DNA of 20,940 bases from DYCT01 sp051875715 (GCA_051875715.1 JBJEHD010000019.1:1-20940), one strand, 5' to 3'. Shown: positions 1-7,953, numbered from the stretch's first letter. A program made the numbers and translations. Notes: a model not told the origin generated them from the letters alone.

Positions 1-420
1 CTCTTTCGCATTGCTAAACTTTACGCCTATCCACACTGAATAGCTACTGAGCCCTTCTTTGTTGATGACCCATGCGTAATATCATTTTTTGCGAATACAC
101 CACGTTTAATAAGTATAGATTTCGTATTTCCGCCAATAGCCTTTTCAATACCCTCTGATGGTCTTGGAAGAATAACACTTTGTGTGTATTCAGTAAATGC
201 TTCATCCGGTATGTCAAAAGGAGAATTCATAGGAATTGCTTCTTTTGCTTGGATTTCGCTATCTTTCCATTCAGATGGAATGTCACTCAACATTGTAGGC
301 TTTGAATCCCTACTTGGCTGCTCCTTATTCCGAAGAACTTTTCGTCCGGATTTTGGTTGATGAACGGATTCGCTTCCTGCGGTACTGTCTACATCGCTTC
401 TCCGTTGTCCATCGTCTGTC
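1..420 (-). pseudogene. Decayed C-terminal coding remnant, possibly from a phage or mobile-element protein
   Basis: Bases 1 to about 300 are visibly richer in A+T than the rest of the window. Read on the minus strand they encode plausible protein, including SEGIEKAIGG and ILIKRGVFAKNDITH, in one frame. After base 70 or so that frame runs into an unconvincing tail and stops at 27-29. Another frame then continues convincingly to the window edge (AWVINKEGLSSYSVWIG). One frame therefore reads well up to ITHG and another reads well after it, which suggests an indel or a small deletion. The pattern KSILIKR...KNDITH followed by a WVIN strand reminds me of the barnase/EndoU/RelE-like nuclease domains at the ends of large phage and conjugative-element proteins. 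That comparison is from memory and weak. The upstream limit near 420 is arbitrary, and no start codon can be assigned. Confidence 0.4.
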
Positions 421-424
421 CTAT

Positions 425-709
425 TTACGCCTTCCCCGTTTCCTTCGCTCCGTGCTTCCGAAGCCACAACTCCTTCCGCATCACCGCCTCGCAGGCCAGC
501 CTGAACTTTTCCTCCCGGCTGCCCCTCGACAGCAACAGCAGTTCCTTCTCCCGCAGAAGGCCGTGCTCCTTGCAGAACCGAACCGCCTCCAGCATCTCCG
601 CCGACTTCTCCTTCGCCGACAGGTAGGCCGCCTTGCTCGCCCCTATGGCAGGCTTCCGCTTCTCCTCCTTCGCCAGGTCCGCCTCCGCCTCCGCGATGTT
701 CGCCGCCAC
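425..709 (-). CDS. Small helical charged protein of unknown function, possibly frameshifted at its N-terminus
   Basis: This reading frame has the G/C-rich third positions of real genes in this genome. It encodes a Lys/Glu/Ala/Leu-rich, almost certainly all-helical protein (EAEADLAKEEKRKPAIGASK near the start, KELWLRKHGAKETGKA at the end). The only in-frame start I see is GTG at 709. The frame stays open further upstream without an ATG. The neighbouring frame has an ATG at 758 giving MPKNKGEERKSRNR, so a one- or two-base shift near 720-740 would join the two into a protein of about 110 residues. I do not recognise the family. Its position beside the remnant at 1-420, on the same strand, suggests both belong to one decayed accessory segment. 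No minus-strand TAnnTTTG promoter is visible upstream. Confidence 0.4.
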   Translation of the reverse strand: MAANIAEAEADLAKEEKRKPAIGASKAAYLSAKEKSAEMLEAVRFCKEHGLLREKELLLLSRGSREEKFRLACEAVMRKELWLRKHGAKETGKA

Positions 710-787
710 GAGCCCCTCGATTTCTCGATTTTCTTTCCTCCCCTTTGTTTTTCGGCATTTGCTTCGCAGATTCCAAAAAGTTTTCCG

Positions 788-795
788 TATGTTTG
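788..795 (+). promoter_or_regulatory. Putative -7 element of the hut operon promoter
   Basis: TATGTTTG is an exact match to the Bacteroidales sigma-ABfr -7 consensus TAnnTTTG. It lies 31 bases before the hutU ATG, a normal leader length. No clear TTTG or TTG sits at the expected 19-21 base distance upstream, so only half of the promoter is supported. A weaker TTTG-containing sequence lies at 813-819. Confidence 0.45.
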
Positions 796-826
796 CACAT
801 CGCTAAACCTACTATTTGCATCGAAT

Positions 827-2827
827 ATGGAATTCACACTACCCAACCGGCTGCCCGAACGCCCACGATTCGTGGAGGGCATCCGACGAGCCCCCGACCG
901 GGGCTACAAACTGACGCCCGAACAGACGGAAACAGCCCTGAAAAACGCCCTGCGCTACATTCCTAACGAACTGCACGAAACACTCGCACCCGAGTTCATG
1001 GACGAACTGCTCACGCGCGGAAAAATATACGGATACCGCTTCCGGCCCGAAGGAGACCTCAAGGCAAAACCCATCGACCAATACAAAGGGAAATGCATCG
1101 AAGGAAAGGCCTTCCAGGTGATGATAGACAACAACCTCTCATTCGACATCGCCCTCTACCCCTACGAACTCGTCACCTACGGTGAAACGGGGCAAGTGTG
1201 CCAAAACTGGATGCAATACCGCCTCATCAAGATGTACCTGGAAGAACTGACCCAGGACCAGACGCTGGTGGTGGAGAGCGGACACCCTCTGGGCCTGTTC
1301 CGCTCGAAGCCCGAAGCTCCGCGCGTGGTAATCACAAACTCGATGATGGTGGGCCTGTTCGACAACCAGAACGACTGGGAGACGGCCGCACAGATGGGCG
1401 TGGCCAACTACGGACAGATGACCGCCGGAGGATGGATGTACATCGGGCCGCAAGGCATCGTCCACGGCACCTTCAACACCCTGCTCAACGCCGGACGGCT
1501 GAAACTGGGCATCCCCCAGGACGGCGACCTGCGCGGACGCCTCTTCGTGTCGTCGGGTCTGGGAGGCATGAGCGGCGCACAGCCCAAGGCGGCCGAGATA
1601 GCCGGGGCGGCGGCCATCATAGCCGAGGTAGACCCCTCGCGCATCGAGACGCGACACCGCCAGGGATGGGTGCAGCACATCGCAGAAAGCATCCCCGAGG
1701 CCTTCCGCCTGGCCCGCGAGGCGATGGGGCGCAAGGAACCTTGCTCGGTGGCCTACCACGGAAACGTGGTGGACCTGCTGGAATACGCCGCCGCACACGG
1801 CGAGCACATCGACCTGCTAAGCGACCAGACCTCGTGCCACGCCGTCTACGAAGGCGGATACTGCCCCGCCGGGCTGACCTTTGACCAACGCACGCGCCTG
1901 CTGAAGGAGGACCGCGAGGAATTTCGCCGACAGGTGGACCGCTCGCTGCGCCGGCACTTCGACGTCGTCAAGAAACTGGTGGGACGGGGAACGTACTTCT
2001 TCGACTACGGAAACTCGTTCATGAAGGCCGTCTACGATGCCGGCGTGAAGGAAATCTCGCGCAACGGCGTGGACGAGAAGGACGGATTCGTCTTCCCCTC
2101 GTACGTGGAGGACATCATGGGCCCCGAACTGTTCGACTACGGCTACGGACCCTTCCGCTGGGTGTGCCTCAGCGGCAAGCACGAAGACCTGGTCAAGACC
2201 GACCGGGCCGCCATGGACTGCATTCCCAAGGAACGGCGCGGACAGGACATGGACAACTGGATATGGCTGCGTGACGCCGAGAAGAACCAACTGGTGGTGG
2301 GCACCCAGGCGCGCATCCTCTACCAAGACGCCGTGGGGCGCATGAACATCGCCCTCCGCTTCAACCAGATGGTGCGCGACGGCGAGGTGGGCCCCATCAT
2401 GCTGGGACGCGACCACCACGACGTGAGTGGGACGGACTCCCCCTTCCGCGAAACCTCCAATATCAAGGACGGAAGCAACGTCATGGCCGACATGGCCGTG
2501 CAGTGCTTCGCCGGAAACTGCGCACGCGGCATGAGCCTGGTGGCCCTGCACAACGGAGGAGGAGTGGGCATCGGCAAGGCCGTGAACGGCGGATTCGGCA
2601 TGGTGTGCGACGGCAGTGAACGCGTGGACCGCATCCTGCGCTCGGCCATGCTGTGGGACGTGATGGGAGGAGTGGCCCGACGCTCGTGGGCCCGAAACCC
2701 GCACGCCATGGAGACCTCGCGCGAGTTCAACCAGAGCCACGCAGAAGGATACCACATCACCCTGCCCTACCTGGCCGACGACGAACTGGTGCGCCGAACC
2801 GTCGACGAGAAACTGAACAACCAATAA
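827..2827 (+). CDS. hutU: Urocanate hydratase (urocanase)
   Basis: Second step of histidine degradation: NAD+-dependent hydration of urocanate to 4-imidazolone-5-propionate in the cytosol. The 666-residue product matches the long, UROC1-like form found in animals and Bacteroidetes rather than the roughly 555-residue proteobacterial form. Visible hallmarks are YGQMTAGGWMYIGPQG at 195-210, the Gly-rich NAD-binding SSGLGGMSGAQPKAA at 242-256, and GPFRWVCLSG, whose Cys447 probably corresponds to the conserved urocanase cysteine (my alignment by eye). The frame is open far upstream to base 302, but that stretch is low-quality Leu/Arg-rich translation and lies ahead of the promoter. The ATG at 827 gives MEFTLPNRLPERPRF, a normal family start. 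It is the first gene of the operon, with ftcD 45 bases downstream. Confidence 0.97.
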   Translation: MEFTLPNRLPERPRFVEGIRRAPDRGYKLTPEQTETALKNALRYIPNELHETLAPEFMDELLTRGKIYGYRFRPEGDLKAKPIDQYKGKCIEGKAFQVMIDNNLSFDIALYPYELVTYGETGQVCQNWMQYRLIKMYLEELTQDQTLVVESGHPLGLFRSKPEAPRVVITNSMMVGLFDNQNDWETAAQMGVANYGQMTAGGWMYIGPQGIVHGTFNTLLNAGRLKLGIPQDGDLRGRLFVSSGLGGMSGAQPKAAEIAGAAAIIAEVDPSRIETRHRQGWVQHIAESIPEAFRLAREAMGRKEPCSVAYHGNVVDLLEYAAAHGEHIDLLSDQTSCHAVYEGGYCPAGLTFDQRTRLLKEDREEFRRQVDRSLRRHFDVVKKLVGRGTYFFDYGNSFMKAVYDAGVKEISRNGVDEKDGFVFPSYVEDIMGPELFDYGYGPFRWVCLSGKHEDLVKTDRAAMDCIPKERRGQDMDNWIWLRDAEKNQLVVGTQARILYQDAVGRMNIALRFNQMVRDGEVGPIMLGRDHHDVSGTDSPFRETSNIKDGSNVMADMAVQCFAGNCARGMSLVALHNGGGVGIGKAVNGGFGMVCDGSERVDRILRSAMLWDVMGGVARRSWARNPHAMETSREFNQSHAEGYHITLPYLADDELVRRTVDEKLNNQ

Positions 2828-2872
2828 ACCCAAAAACCTTATCTCATTAACCCTGAAAAAAAACCTACCACT

Positions 2873-3775
2873 ATGAGTTGGTCAACAATCATGGAATGTG
2901 TCCCCAACTTCAGCGAGGGACGCGACTTGCAGAAAATCGATCGGATCGTATCGCCCTTCCGGGCCAAAGAGGGCGTGAAACTGCTGGACTACAGCAACGA
3001 CGAGGACCACAACCGCCTCGTGGTCACCGTGGTGGGGCAGCCCGAAGCCCTGAAAGAGGCCGTCATCGAAGCCATCGGCGTGGCCGTGAGCCTGATAGAC
3101 CTGAACCACCACCAAGGGCAGCACCCGCGCATGGGAGCCGCCGACGTGGTCCCCTTCATCCCCATCAAGGGGTGCACCATGGACGACGCCGTCGCCCTCT
3201 CGCGGGAGGTGGGACAGCGCGTGGCCGAGGCATACGGCCTGCCCGTCTTCCTCTACGAGAAGTCGGCCACCGCTCCCCACCGCGAAAACCTGGCCGCCAT
3301 CCGCAAAGGCGAATTCGAAGGCATGGCCGAGAAGATACGCCTGCCCGAGTGGAAGCCCGACTTCGGACCGGCCCAGCGGCACCCCACGGCCGGCACGGTG
3401 GCCATCGGGGCGCGCATGCCGCTGGTGGCCTACAACATCAACCTCAACACGCCCAGCCTCGACATCGCCCACGACATCGCCAAGAAGATACGCTTCATCG
3501 GCGGAGGCCTGCGCTACTGCAAGGCCATGGGCGTGGAACTCAAGGACCGCGGCATCACCCAGGTGTCCATCAACATGACCGACTACACGCGCACCGCCCT
3601 CTACCGTGCCATGGAGATGGTGCGCTTCGAGGCACGCCGCTACGGCGTCAGCGTCGTGGGCAGCGAAATCATCGGACTGGTGCCAATGGAGGCCCTCATC
3701 GACACGGCCTCCTACTACCTCGGCCTGGAGAACTTCAGCATGCAGCAGGTGCTGGAAGCACGCATCATGGAATGA
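2873..3775 (+). CDS. ftcD: Glutamate formimidoyltransferase
   Basis: Transfers the formimino group of N-formimino-L-glutamate to tetrahydrofolate, giving glutamate and 5-formimino-THF. The 300-residue protein corresponds to only the formiminotransferase half of the bifunctional vertebrate FTCD. The cyclodeaminase half is the separate gene at 5076. The N-terminal ECVPNFSEGRD (8-18) and the HPRMGAADVVPFIP block (84-97), with the presumed catalytic His84, are typical, as are NINLNT and KIRFIGGGLRYCKAMG. The ATG at 2873 was chosen; an internal ATG at codon 7 also precedes ECVPNFSEG, so the start could be six codons shorter. The leader is A-rich with no Shine-Dalgarno, as usual in Bacteroidetes. 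Its stop TGA overlaps an ATG (3772) in the hutI frame. Confidence 0.96.
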   Translation: MSWSTIMECVPNFSEGRDLQKIDRIVSPFRAKEGVKLLDYSNDEDHNRLVVTVVGQPEALKEAVIEAIGVAVSLIDLNHHQGQHPRMGAADVVPFIPIKGCTMDDAVALSREVGQRVAEAYGLPVFLYEKSATAPHRENLAAIRKGEFEGMAEKIRLPEWKPDFGPAQRHPTAGTVAIGARMPLVAYNINLNTPSLDIAHDIAKKIRFIGGGLRYCKAMGVELKDRGITQVSINMTDYTRTALYRAMEMVRFEARRYGVSVVGSEIIGLVPMEALIDTASYYLGLENFSMQQVLEARIME

Positions 3776-3795
3776 AAGCAGGGAGAGACCGAACC

Positions 3796-5031
3796 ATGGG
3801 AAACCTGATCATCCACCACGCACGCATCGTCACCCCCACGGGCTGCGAAGCCCGGCGAGGGGCCGCGATGAACGACCTGACCATCATCCCCGACGGCACG
3901 GTGGAGGTGACCGACGGACGGATTACCTACGTGGGCGCGGACCGGCCCGCCATCCCCGACGGCTACGAATGGCTGGACGCACAGGGGCGCGTGCTGTTGC
4001 CGGGCTTTGTGGACTCGCACACGCACCTCGTCTTCGGCGGATACCGACCGGAAGAATTCATGTGGCGCATGCGCGGCGACACCTACATGAGCATCATGGA
4101 ACGCGGCGGAGGCATCGTCAGCACGATGAAAGCCACCCGCGAGACCCCGTTTGAGGAACTGCGCCGGAAGGCGGCGTGGTTCATCGACGTGATGAGCCGT
4201 ATGGGCGTGACCACCGTGGAAGCGAAAAGCGGCTACGGACTGGACCACGACACCGAAATCAAGCAACTGGAGGTGGCGCGGGCCCTCGGCACCGACCCGG
4301 ACCGGAAGGTGGATGTCGCCTCCACCTTCCTGGGCGCGCACGCCCTGCCCCCCGAATACGCCGGACGGGCCGACGCGTACATCGACTACCTCGTCGGCAT
4401 CATGCTGCCCGAGGTGAAGCGCCGAGGCCTGGCCGAGCACTGCGACGTCTTCTGCGAGAAAGGGGTCTTCACGGTAGAACAGTCGCGCCGCCTGCTCGAG
4501 GCTGCCCGGGCCATGGGCTTCGGGGTCAAGATTCACGCCGACGAGATTGTGTCGTTCGGCGGGGCGGAACTGGCGGGCGAACTGAAGGCCCTGAGCGCCG
4601 ACCACCTGCTACACGCCTCCGACGACGGCATCCGGGCCATGCGCGACGCGGGCGTGGTGGTCACTCTGCTGCCGCTGACGGCCTTCACCCTGCGCGAACC
4701 CTACGCACGCGGACGCGAGATGATCGAAAGCGGATGCGCCGTGGCCCTGGCCACCGACCTCAACCCCGGAAGTTGCTGCTCGGGCAGCATCCCGCTTACC
4801 TTCGCCCTGGCGTGCATCTACATGCACCTCACCGTCGAAGAGGCCATCACCGCCCTCACTCTCAACGGGGCCGCCGCCATCGGACGCGCACACCTCGTCG
4901 GGAGCATCGAGGTGGGCAAGCAAGGCGACTTCGCCCTGCTAGACACCGACACCCACTACGTGTTACCTTACTATACGGGCATGAACGCCGTGCGGACCAC
5001 CATCAAGGCCGGACGCATCCTGCCCGGATGA
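3796..5031 (+). CDS. hutI: Imidazolonepropionase
   Basis: Metal-dependent amidohydrolase that opens the imidazolone ring to N-formimino-L-glutamate, the substrate of the preceding ftcD product. The 411-residue length is normal. The metal ligands can be read off: DSHTH with His75 and His77, FLGAHALP with His182, KIHADE with His247, and LATDLNPGS with Asp321. I prefer the ATG at 3796 because MGNLIIHHARIVTPTG is the usual beta-strand start of the family. An earlier in-frame ATG at 3772 overlaps the ftcD stop as ATGA and would add eight residues (MKAGRDRT), so it remains possible and would imply translational coupling. The C-terminal half keeps the GSCCSGSIP and LNGAAAIGR blocks expected of HutI. 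Confidence 0.96.
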   Translation: MGNLIIHHARIVTPTGCEARRGAAMNDLTIIPDGTVEVTDGRITYVGADRPAIPDGYEWLDAQGRVLLPGFVDSHTHLVFGGYRPEEFMWRMRGDTYMSIMERGGGIVSTMKATRETPFEELRRKAAWFIDVMSRMGVTTVEAKSGYGLDHDTEIKQLEVARALGTDPDRKVDVASTFLGAHALPPEYAGRADAYIDYLVGIMLPEVKRRGLAEHCDVFCEKGVFTVEQSRRLLEAARAMGFGVKIHADEIVSFGGAELAGELKALSADHLLHASDDGIRAMRDAGVVVTLLPLTAFTLREPYARGREMIESGCAVALATDLNPGSCCSGSIPLTFALACIYMHLTVEEAITALTLNGAAAIGRAHLVGSIEVGKQGDFALLDTDTHYVLPYYTGMNAVRTTIKAGRILPG

Positions 5032-5075
5032 GAAAAACCAAACCATCCCCAACCCCAACAAAAAAATCGACAACC

Positions 5076-5705
5076 ATGGAATCAGCAAACCTTACTTTGA
5101 AAGAATTTCTCGGCAAAACGGCCGGAAACGAGCCCGTGCCGGGAGGAGGCAGCATATCGGCCCTCAACGGAGCCATCGCAGCCGCCCTGGCGGAAATGGT
5201 GGCCAACCTGACCATCGGACGCAAGAAATACGCCGATGTCGACACGCTCATGCAGACGCTGGCACCTCGCTTCCGCGCCCTGCAGGAACAGGCGACTCGC
5301 GACATCGACCGCGACGCCGAGGCCTACGACCGCGTGTTCGGCGCCTTCAAAATGTCCAAAGAGACGGACGAGGAGAAGGCCGCACGACGCGAAGCCATCC
5401 AGCGCGCGACGAAACACGCCGCGCAGGTGCCCATGGAGGTGGCGCGCGCCGTGGCAGCCCTCATGCCCGACATCGACACCGTGGGCCGGAAGGGCAACCA
5501 GAACGCCGTGACCGATGCCTGCGTGGCCATGATGTGCGCACGAAACGCCGTTCTGGGGGCCCTGCTCAACGTACGCATCAACCTGACCTCGCTGGACGAC
5601 ACGGAATTTGCACGCGCGATGGCCGACGAAGCCGACCGGCTGGAACGCGAGGCCCTGCAACGCGAAGCCGACCTGCTGGCCTACGTGAAACAACAACTTG
5701 CCTGA
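5076..5705 (+). CDS. fchA: Formimidotetrahydrofolate cyclodeaminase (FTCD C-terminal-like)
   Basis: Expected to convert 5-formimino-THF to 5,10-methenyl-THF plus ammonia, completing recovery of the one-carbon unit from histidine. The 209-residue, mostly helical protein carries the family signature PVPGGGSISALNGAIAAALA at about 21-40, followed by MVANLTIGRKKY, and later GNQNAVTDACVAMMCAR. It is the free-standing equivalent of the C-terminal domain of vertebrate FTCD, here separated from its partner by hutI. The ATG at 5076 gives MESANLTLKEFLGKTAG. The in-frame sequence upstream is Pro/Thr/Lys-rich leader, not coding. The family also includes serine-cycle methenyl-THF cyclohydrolases, but the operon context favours the cyclodeaminase role. 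hutH follows after 30 bases. Confidence 0.93.
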   Translation: MESANLTLKEFLGKTAGNEPVPGGGSISALNGAIAAALAEMVANLTIGRKKYADVDTLMQTLAPRFRALQEQATRDIDRDAEAYDRVFGAFKMSKETDEEKAARREAIQRATKHAAQVPMEVARAVAALMPDIDTVGRKGNQNAVTDACVAMMCARNAVLGALLNVRINLTSLDDTEFARAMADEADRLEREALQREADLLAYVKQQLA

Positions 5706-5735
5706 ACACCAAAAAAACCAAAGCATAAACCTGCG

Positions 5736-7232
5736 ATGAAAAACGTCTATCAAATCGGGTCAAGCGACCTGACGTTCGAACTCATCGAACGCATCATCAA
5801 CGAGAACCTCAAACTCGAATTGTCCGACGAAGCCAAGGCACGCATCCAGCGATGCCGCGACTACCTCGACAAGAAAGCCGTCGAATCCGAAGTGCCCCTC
5901 TACGGCATCACCACGGGATTCGGCTCGCTGTGCAACCGCACCATCTCGCCCGACGACCTGAGTACCCTGCAAGAAAACCTCGTCAAGAGCCACGCCTGCA
6001 GCGTGGGCCAGGAAGTGCCCCCCGTCATCGTCAAACTCATGTTCCTGCTCAAGGCCCACGCCCTGTCGCTCGGACACAGCGGCGTGCAAGTCATCACCGT
6101 GCAACGCATCATCGACTTCTTCAACAACGACGTCATGCCCATCGTCTACGACCGGGGCTCGCTGGGCGCATCGGGCGACCTGGCCCCGCTGGCCAACCTC
6201 TTCCTGCCGCTCATCGGCGTGGGCGACGTCTACTACAAAGGCAAACGCTGCGAGGCCATCGCCGTGCTCGACGAGTTCGGATGGGCGCCCGTCAAACTGC
6301 AGAGCAAGGAGGGACTGGCCCTGCTGAACGGCACGCAGTTCATGAGCGCAAACGGTGTGTACGCCATCATCCGCGCCCGGCGCATCATGAAGGGGGCCGA
6401 CATGATCGCAGCCCTGTCGCTCGAAGCCTTCGACGGACGCATCGACCCCTTCATGGACTGCATCCAGCAGATGCGCCCCCACCAGGGACAAATCGAGACC
6501 GGAGCCGCCTTCCGCACCCTGCTGGAGGGAAGCGAACTCATCGCCCGGACGAAGAAGCACGTGCAAGACCCCTACTCGTTCCGTTGCATCCCACAAGTGC
6601 ACGGAGCCACCAAGGACGCCATCCGCTACGTGGCCTCCGTCCTGCTCACAGAAATCAACTCGGTGACGGACAACCCCACCGTCTTCCCCGACGAGGACCT
6701 GATCATCTCCGGCGGAAACTTCCACGGACAACCCCTCGCTCTGGCCTACGACTACCTCGGCATCGCCCTGGCCGAACTGGGCAACATCAGCGAGCGGCGC
6801 GTGTCGCAACTCATCATGGGCCTGCGCGGACTGCCCGAATTCCTCGTGGCTGAACCGGGACTGAACTCGGGATTCATGATTCCGCAATACGCCGCCGCCT
6901 CGATGGTCAGCCAGAACAAGATGTACTGCTACGCCGCCTCGAGCGACTCCATCGTGTCCAGCAACGGACAGGAGGACCACGTGAGCATGGGCGCCAACGC
7001 AGCCACGAAACTCTACAAAATCATGGACAACCTGGAGCACATCCTCGCCATCGAACTGATGAACGCGGCGCAGGGCGTCGACTTCCGTCGCCCGGCCAAG
7101 ACGTCACCCGTGCTCGAACAGTTCCTGGCGGCCTACCGCAAAGAGGTGCCCTTCGTGAAGGAAGACATCGTCATGTACAAGGAAATCCACAAGACGGTGG
7201 CCTTCCTGAAGCGCTACAAGTTCGACTACTGA
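5736..7232 (+). CDS. hutH: Histidine ammonia-lyase
   Basis: First pathway step: non-oxidative elimination of ammonia from L-histidine to give trans-urocanate. The 498-residue length matches the HAL family. The Ala145-Ser146-Gly147 tripeptide in GSLGASGDLAPLA is the one that cyclises to the MIO electrophile. YGITTGFGSL (56-65) supplies the mobile catalytic Tyr56 loop. Further family blocks are LLNGTQFM, NPTVFP and GNFHGQPLA. It is last in the operon although it acts first. The stop is followed by a repeat element and a hairpin, consistent with the operon ending here. The enzyme is distinguished from Phe/Tyr ammonia-lyases by context and by the HAL-like SHACSVG segment rather than by any biochemical test. 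Confidence 0.97.
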   Translation: MKNVYQIGSSDLTFELIERIINENLKLELSDEAKARIQRCRDYLDKKAVESEVPLYGITTGFGSLCNRTISPDDLSTLQENLVKSHACSVGQEVPPVIVKLMFLLKAHALSLGHSGVQVITVQRIIDFFNNDVMPIVYDRGSLGASGDLAPLANLFLPLIGVGDVYYKGKRCEAIAVLDEFGWAPVKLQSKEGLALLNGTQFMSANGVYAIIRARRIMKGADMIAALSLEAFDGRIDPFMDCIQQMRPHQGQIETGAAFRTLLEGSELIARTKKHVQDPYSFRCIPQVHGATKDAIRYVASVLLTEINSVTDNPTVFPDEDLIISGGNFHGQPLALAYDYLGIALAELGNISERRVSQLIMGLRGLPEFLVAEPGLNSGFMIPQYAAASMVSQNKMYCYAASSDSIVSSNGQEDHVSMGANAATKLYKIMDNLEHILAIELMNAAQGVDFRRPAKTSPVLEQFLAAYRKEVPFVKEDIVMYKEIHKTVAFLKRYKFDY

Positions 7233-7252
7233 TACCCCTCCGACGCGGACAT

Positions 7253-7391
7253 ACCTTTGAGGGCGGTGTGTCATAATGGCCCATCTGCGGCGTTGCTATC
7301 GGCATTCGGCCTTAGTCGTGTACGCCAGTACACTCCCTTCGACCTCAGCCTCAGCGCCTTGCATCTCGACCATTCTGACGCACCTTTGAGG
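7253..7391 (+). repeat. Palindromic MITE-like/REP-like intergenic element
   Basis: The space after hutH holds a nested symmetric structure. Outer inverted repeats are GGTGTGTCATAATGG (7265-7279) and CCATTCTGACGCACC (7370-7384), 13 of 15 matching. The exact centre of that pair coincides within one base with a short hairpin, GTGTAC-GCCA-GTACAC (7318-7333). The arms between are only loosely complementary. The whole is flanked by a perfect 10-base direct repeat ACCTTTGAGG (7253-7262 and 7382-7391) that resembles a target-site duplication. No ORF of substance lies inside. This is the architecture of a non-autonomous mobile element or dispersed REP-like repeat. The left direct repeat also creates a TACCTTTG (-7-like) sequence at 7252-7259. 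Confidence 0.6.
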
Positions 7392-7424
7392 CTGTGCCAA
7401 AATTGGAAGTTTTGACACAGCCTC
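7388..7424 (+). terminator. Long stem-loop after the hut operon
   Basis: GAGGCTGTGCCAAAA (7388-7402) pairs with TTTTGACACAGCCTC (7410-7424) with one mismatch, around the 7-base loop TTGGAAG. It lies 156 bases past the hutH stop and 32 bases before the Nudix gene. There is no real T-run after the stem (the flank reads CTGTTTCC), although the stem itself ends in A4/T4 around the loop. It probably terminates hut transcription, possibly in both directions. It shares its first bases with the right direct repeat of the preceding element. Confidence 0.55.
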
Positions 7425-7455
7425 CTCTGTTTCCCCATCATCACCCCTACGCATC

Positions 7456-7953
7456 ATGCAAGACAACAACGAAGAACTCCTCCCTTTGGTCGACGAGTGC
7501 GGAAACCTCGTCGGCGCTGCCACCCGAGGCGAATGCCACGACGGCAGCAAACGGCTGCACCCGGTGGTCCACCTGCACGTGTTCGACGGGCAGGGACGGC
7601 TCTACCTGCAAAAACGCCCCGACTGGAAAGACATCCAGCCCGGCAAGTGGGACACCGCCGTGGGCGGACACGTAGACCTGGGCGAAAACGTGGAGCAGGC
7701 CCTCCGGCGCGAAGCACGCGAGGAACTGGGGCTGACCGACTTCACACCCGAACGGCTGGACACCTACGTGTTCGAGTCGGAACGCGAGCGCGAACTGGTC
7801 TACGTACACCGCACCACCACCGACGCACCCATCCACCCCACCGACGAACTGGACGGCGGACGATTCTGGACCACGGACGAAATACACGCCCGGCTGGGAC
7901 AGGGCATCTTTACCCCCAACCTGGAAGGCGAACTCAAACGCATCGGCCTATGA
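7456..7953 (+). CDS. Nudix hydrolase (IPP isomerase/YfcD-like subgroup)
   Basis: A 165-residue Nudix-fold enzyme. The Nudix box spans 71-93: Gly71, Glu77, then REAREELGL at 85-93, a full match to GX5EX7REUXEEXGU, so metal binding and catalysis should be intact. The N-terminal LLPLVDECGNLVGAATRGEC and HPVVHLHVF segments resemble the IPP-isomerase-like/YfcD branch. The true substrate, whether a nucleotide sugar, a damaged nucleotide or another diphosphate, cannot be told from sequence. Its stop overlaps the start of the antiporter gene as ATGA (7950-7953), so the two are very likely co-transcribed and translationally coupled. No good promoter is visible directly upstream beyond the -7-like TACCTTTG at 7252. 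Confidence 0.9.
   Translation: MQDNNEELLPLVDECGNLVGAATRGECHDGSKRLHPVVHLHVFDGQGRLYLQKRPDWKDIQPGKWDTAVGGHVDLGENVEQALRREAREELGLTDFTPERLDTYVFESERERELVYVHRTTTDAPIHPTDELDGGRFWTTDEIHARLGQGIFTPNLEGELKRIGL

Noticed and set aside
357..626. Plus-strand ORF of 89 residues in the left region
   Set aside because: It is antisense to the better coding-biased minus frame at 425-709 and rich in Ser/Phe/Arg without a recognisable pattern.
302..826. N-terminal extension of hutU to an upstream ATG at 302
   Set aside because: The extension is Leu/Arg-rich, runs antisense to plausible minus-strand coding sequence, lies upstream of the -7 element, and the protein is already full length from 827.
1817..2833. Long minus-strand ORF opposite hutU, with similar antisense ORFs at 5760-7040, 9949-11259 and 11829-13985
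   Set aside because: They are antisense mirrors of strongly supported genes. Their translations are His/Val/Gly/Arg-rich and low in recognisable motifs, an effect of high G+C third positions.
2828..2872. Riboswitch or attenuator between hutU and ftcD, and likewise in the other short hut gaps
   Set aside because: The gaps are short, A-rich and lack stable stems. They look like ordinary Bacteroidetes leader sequence.
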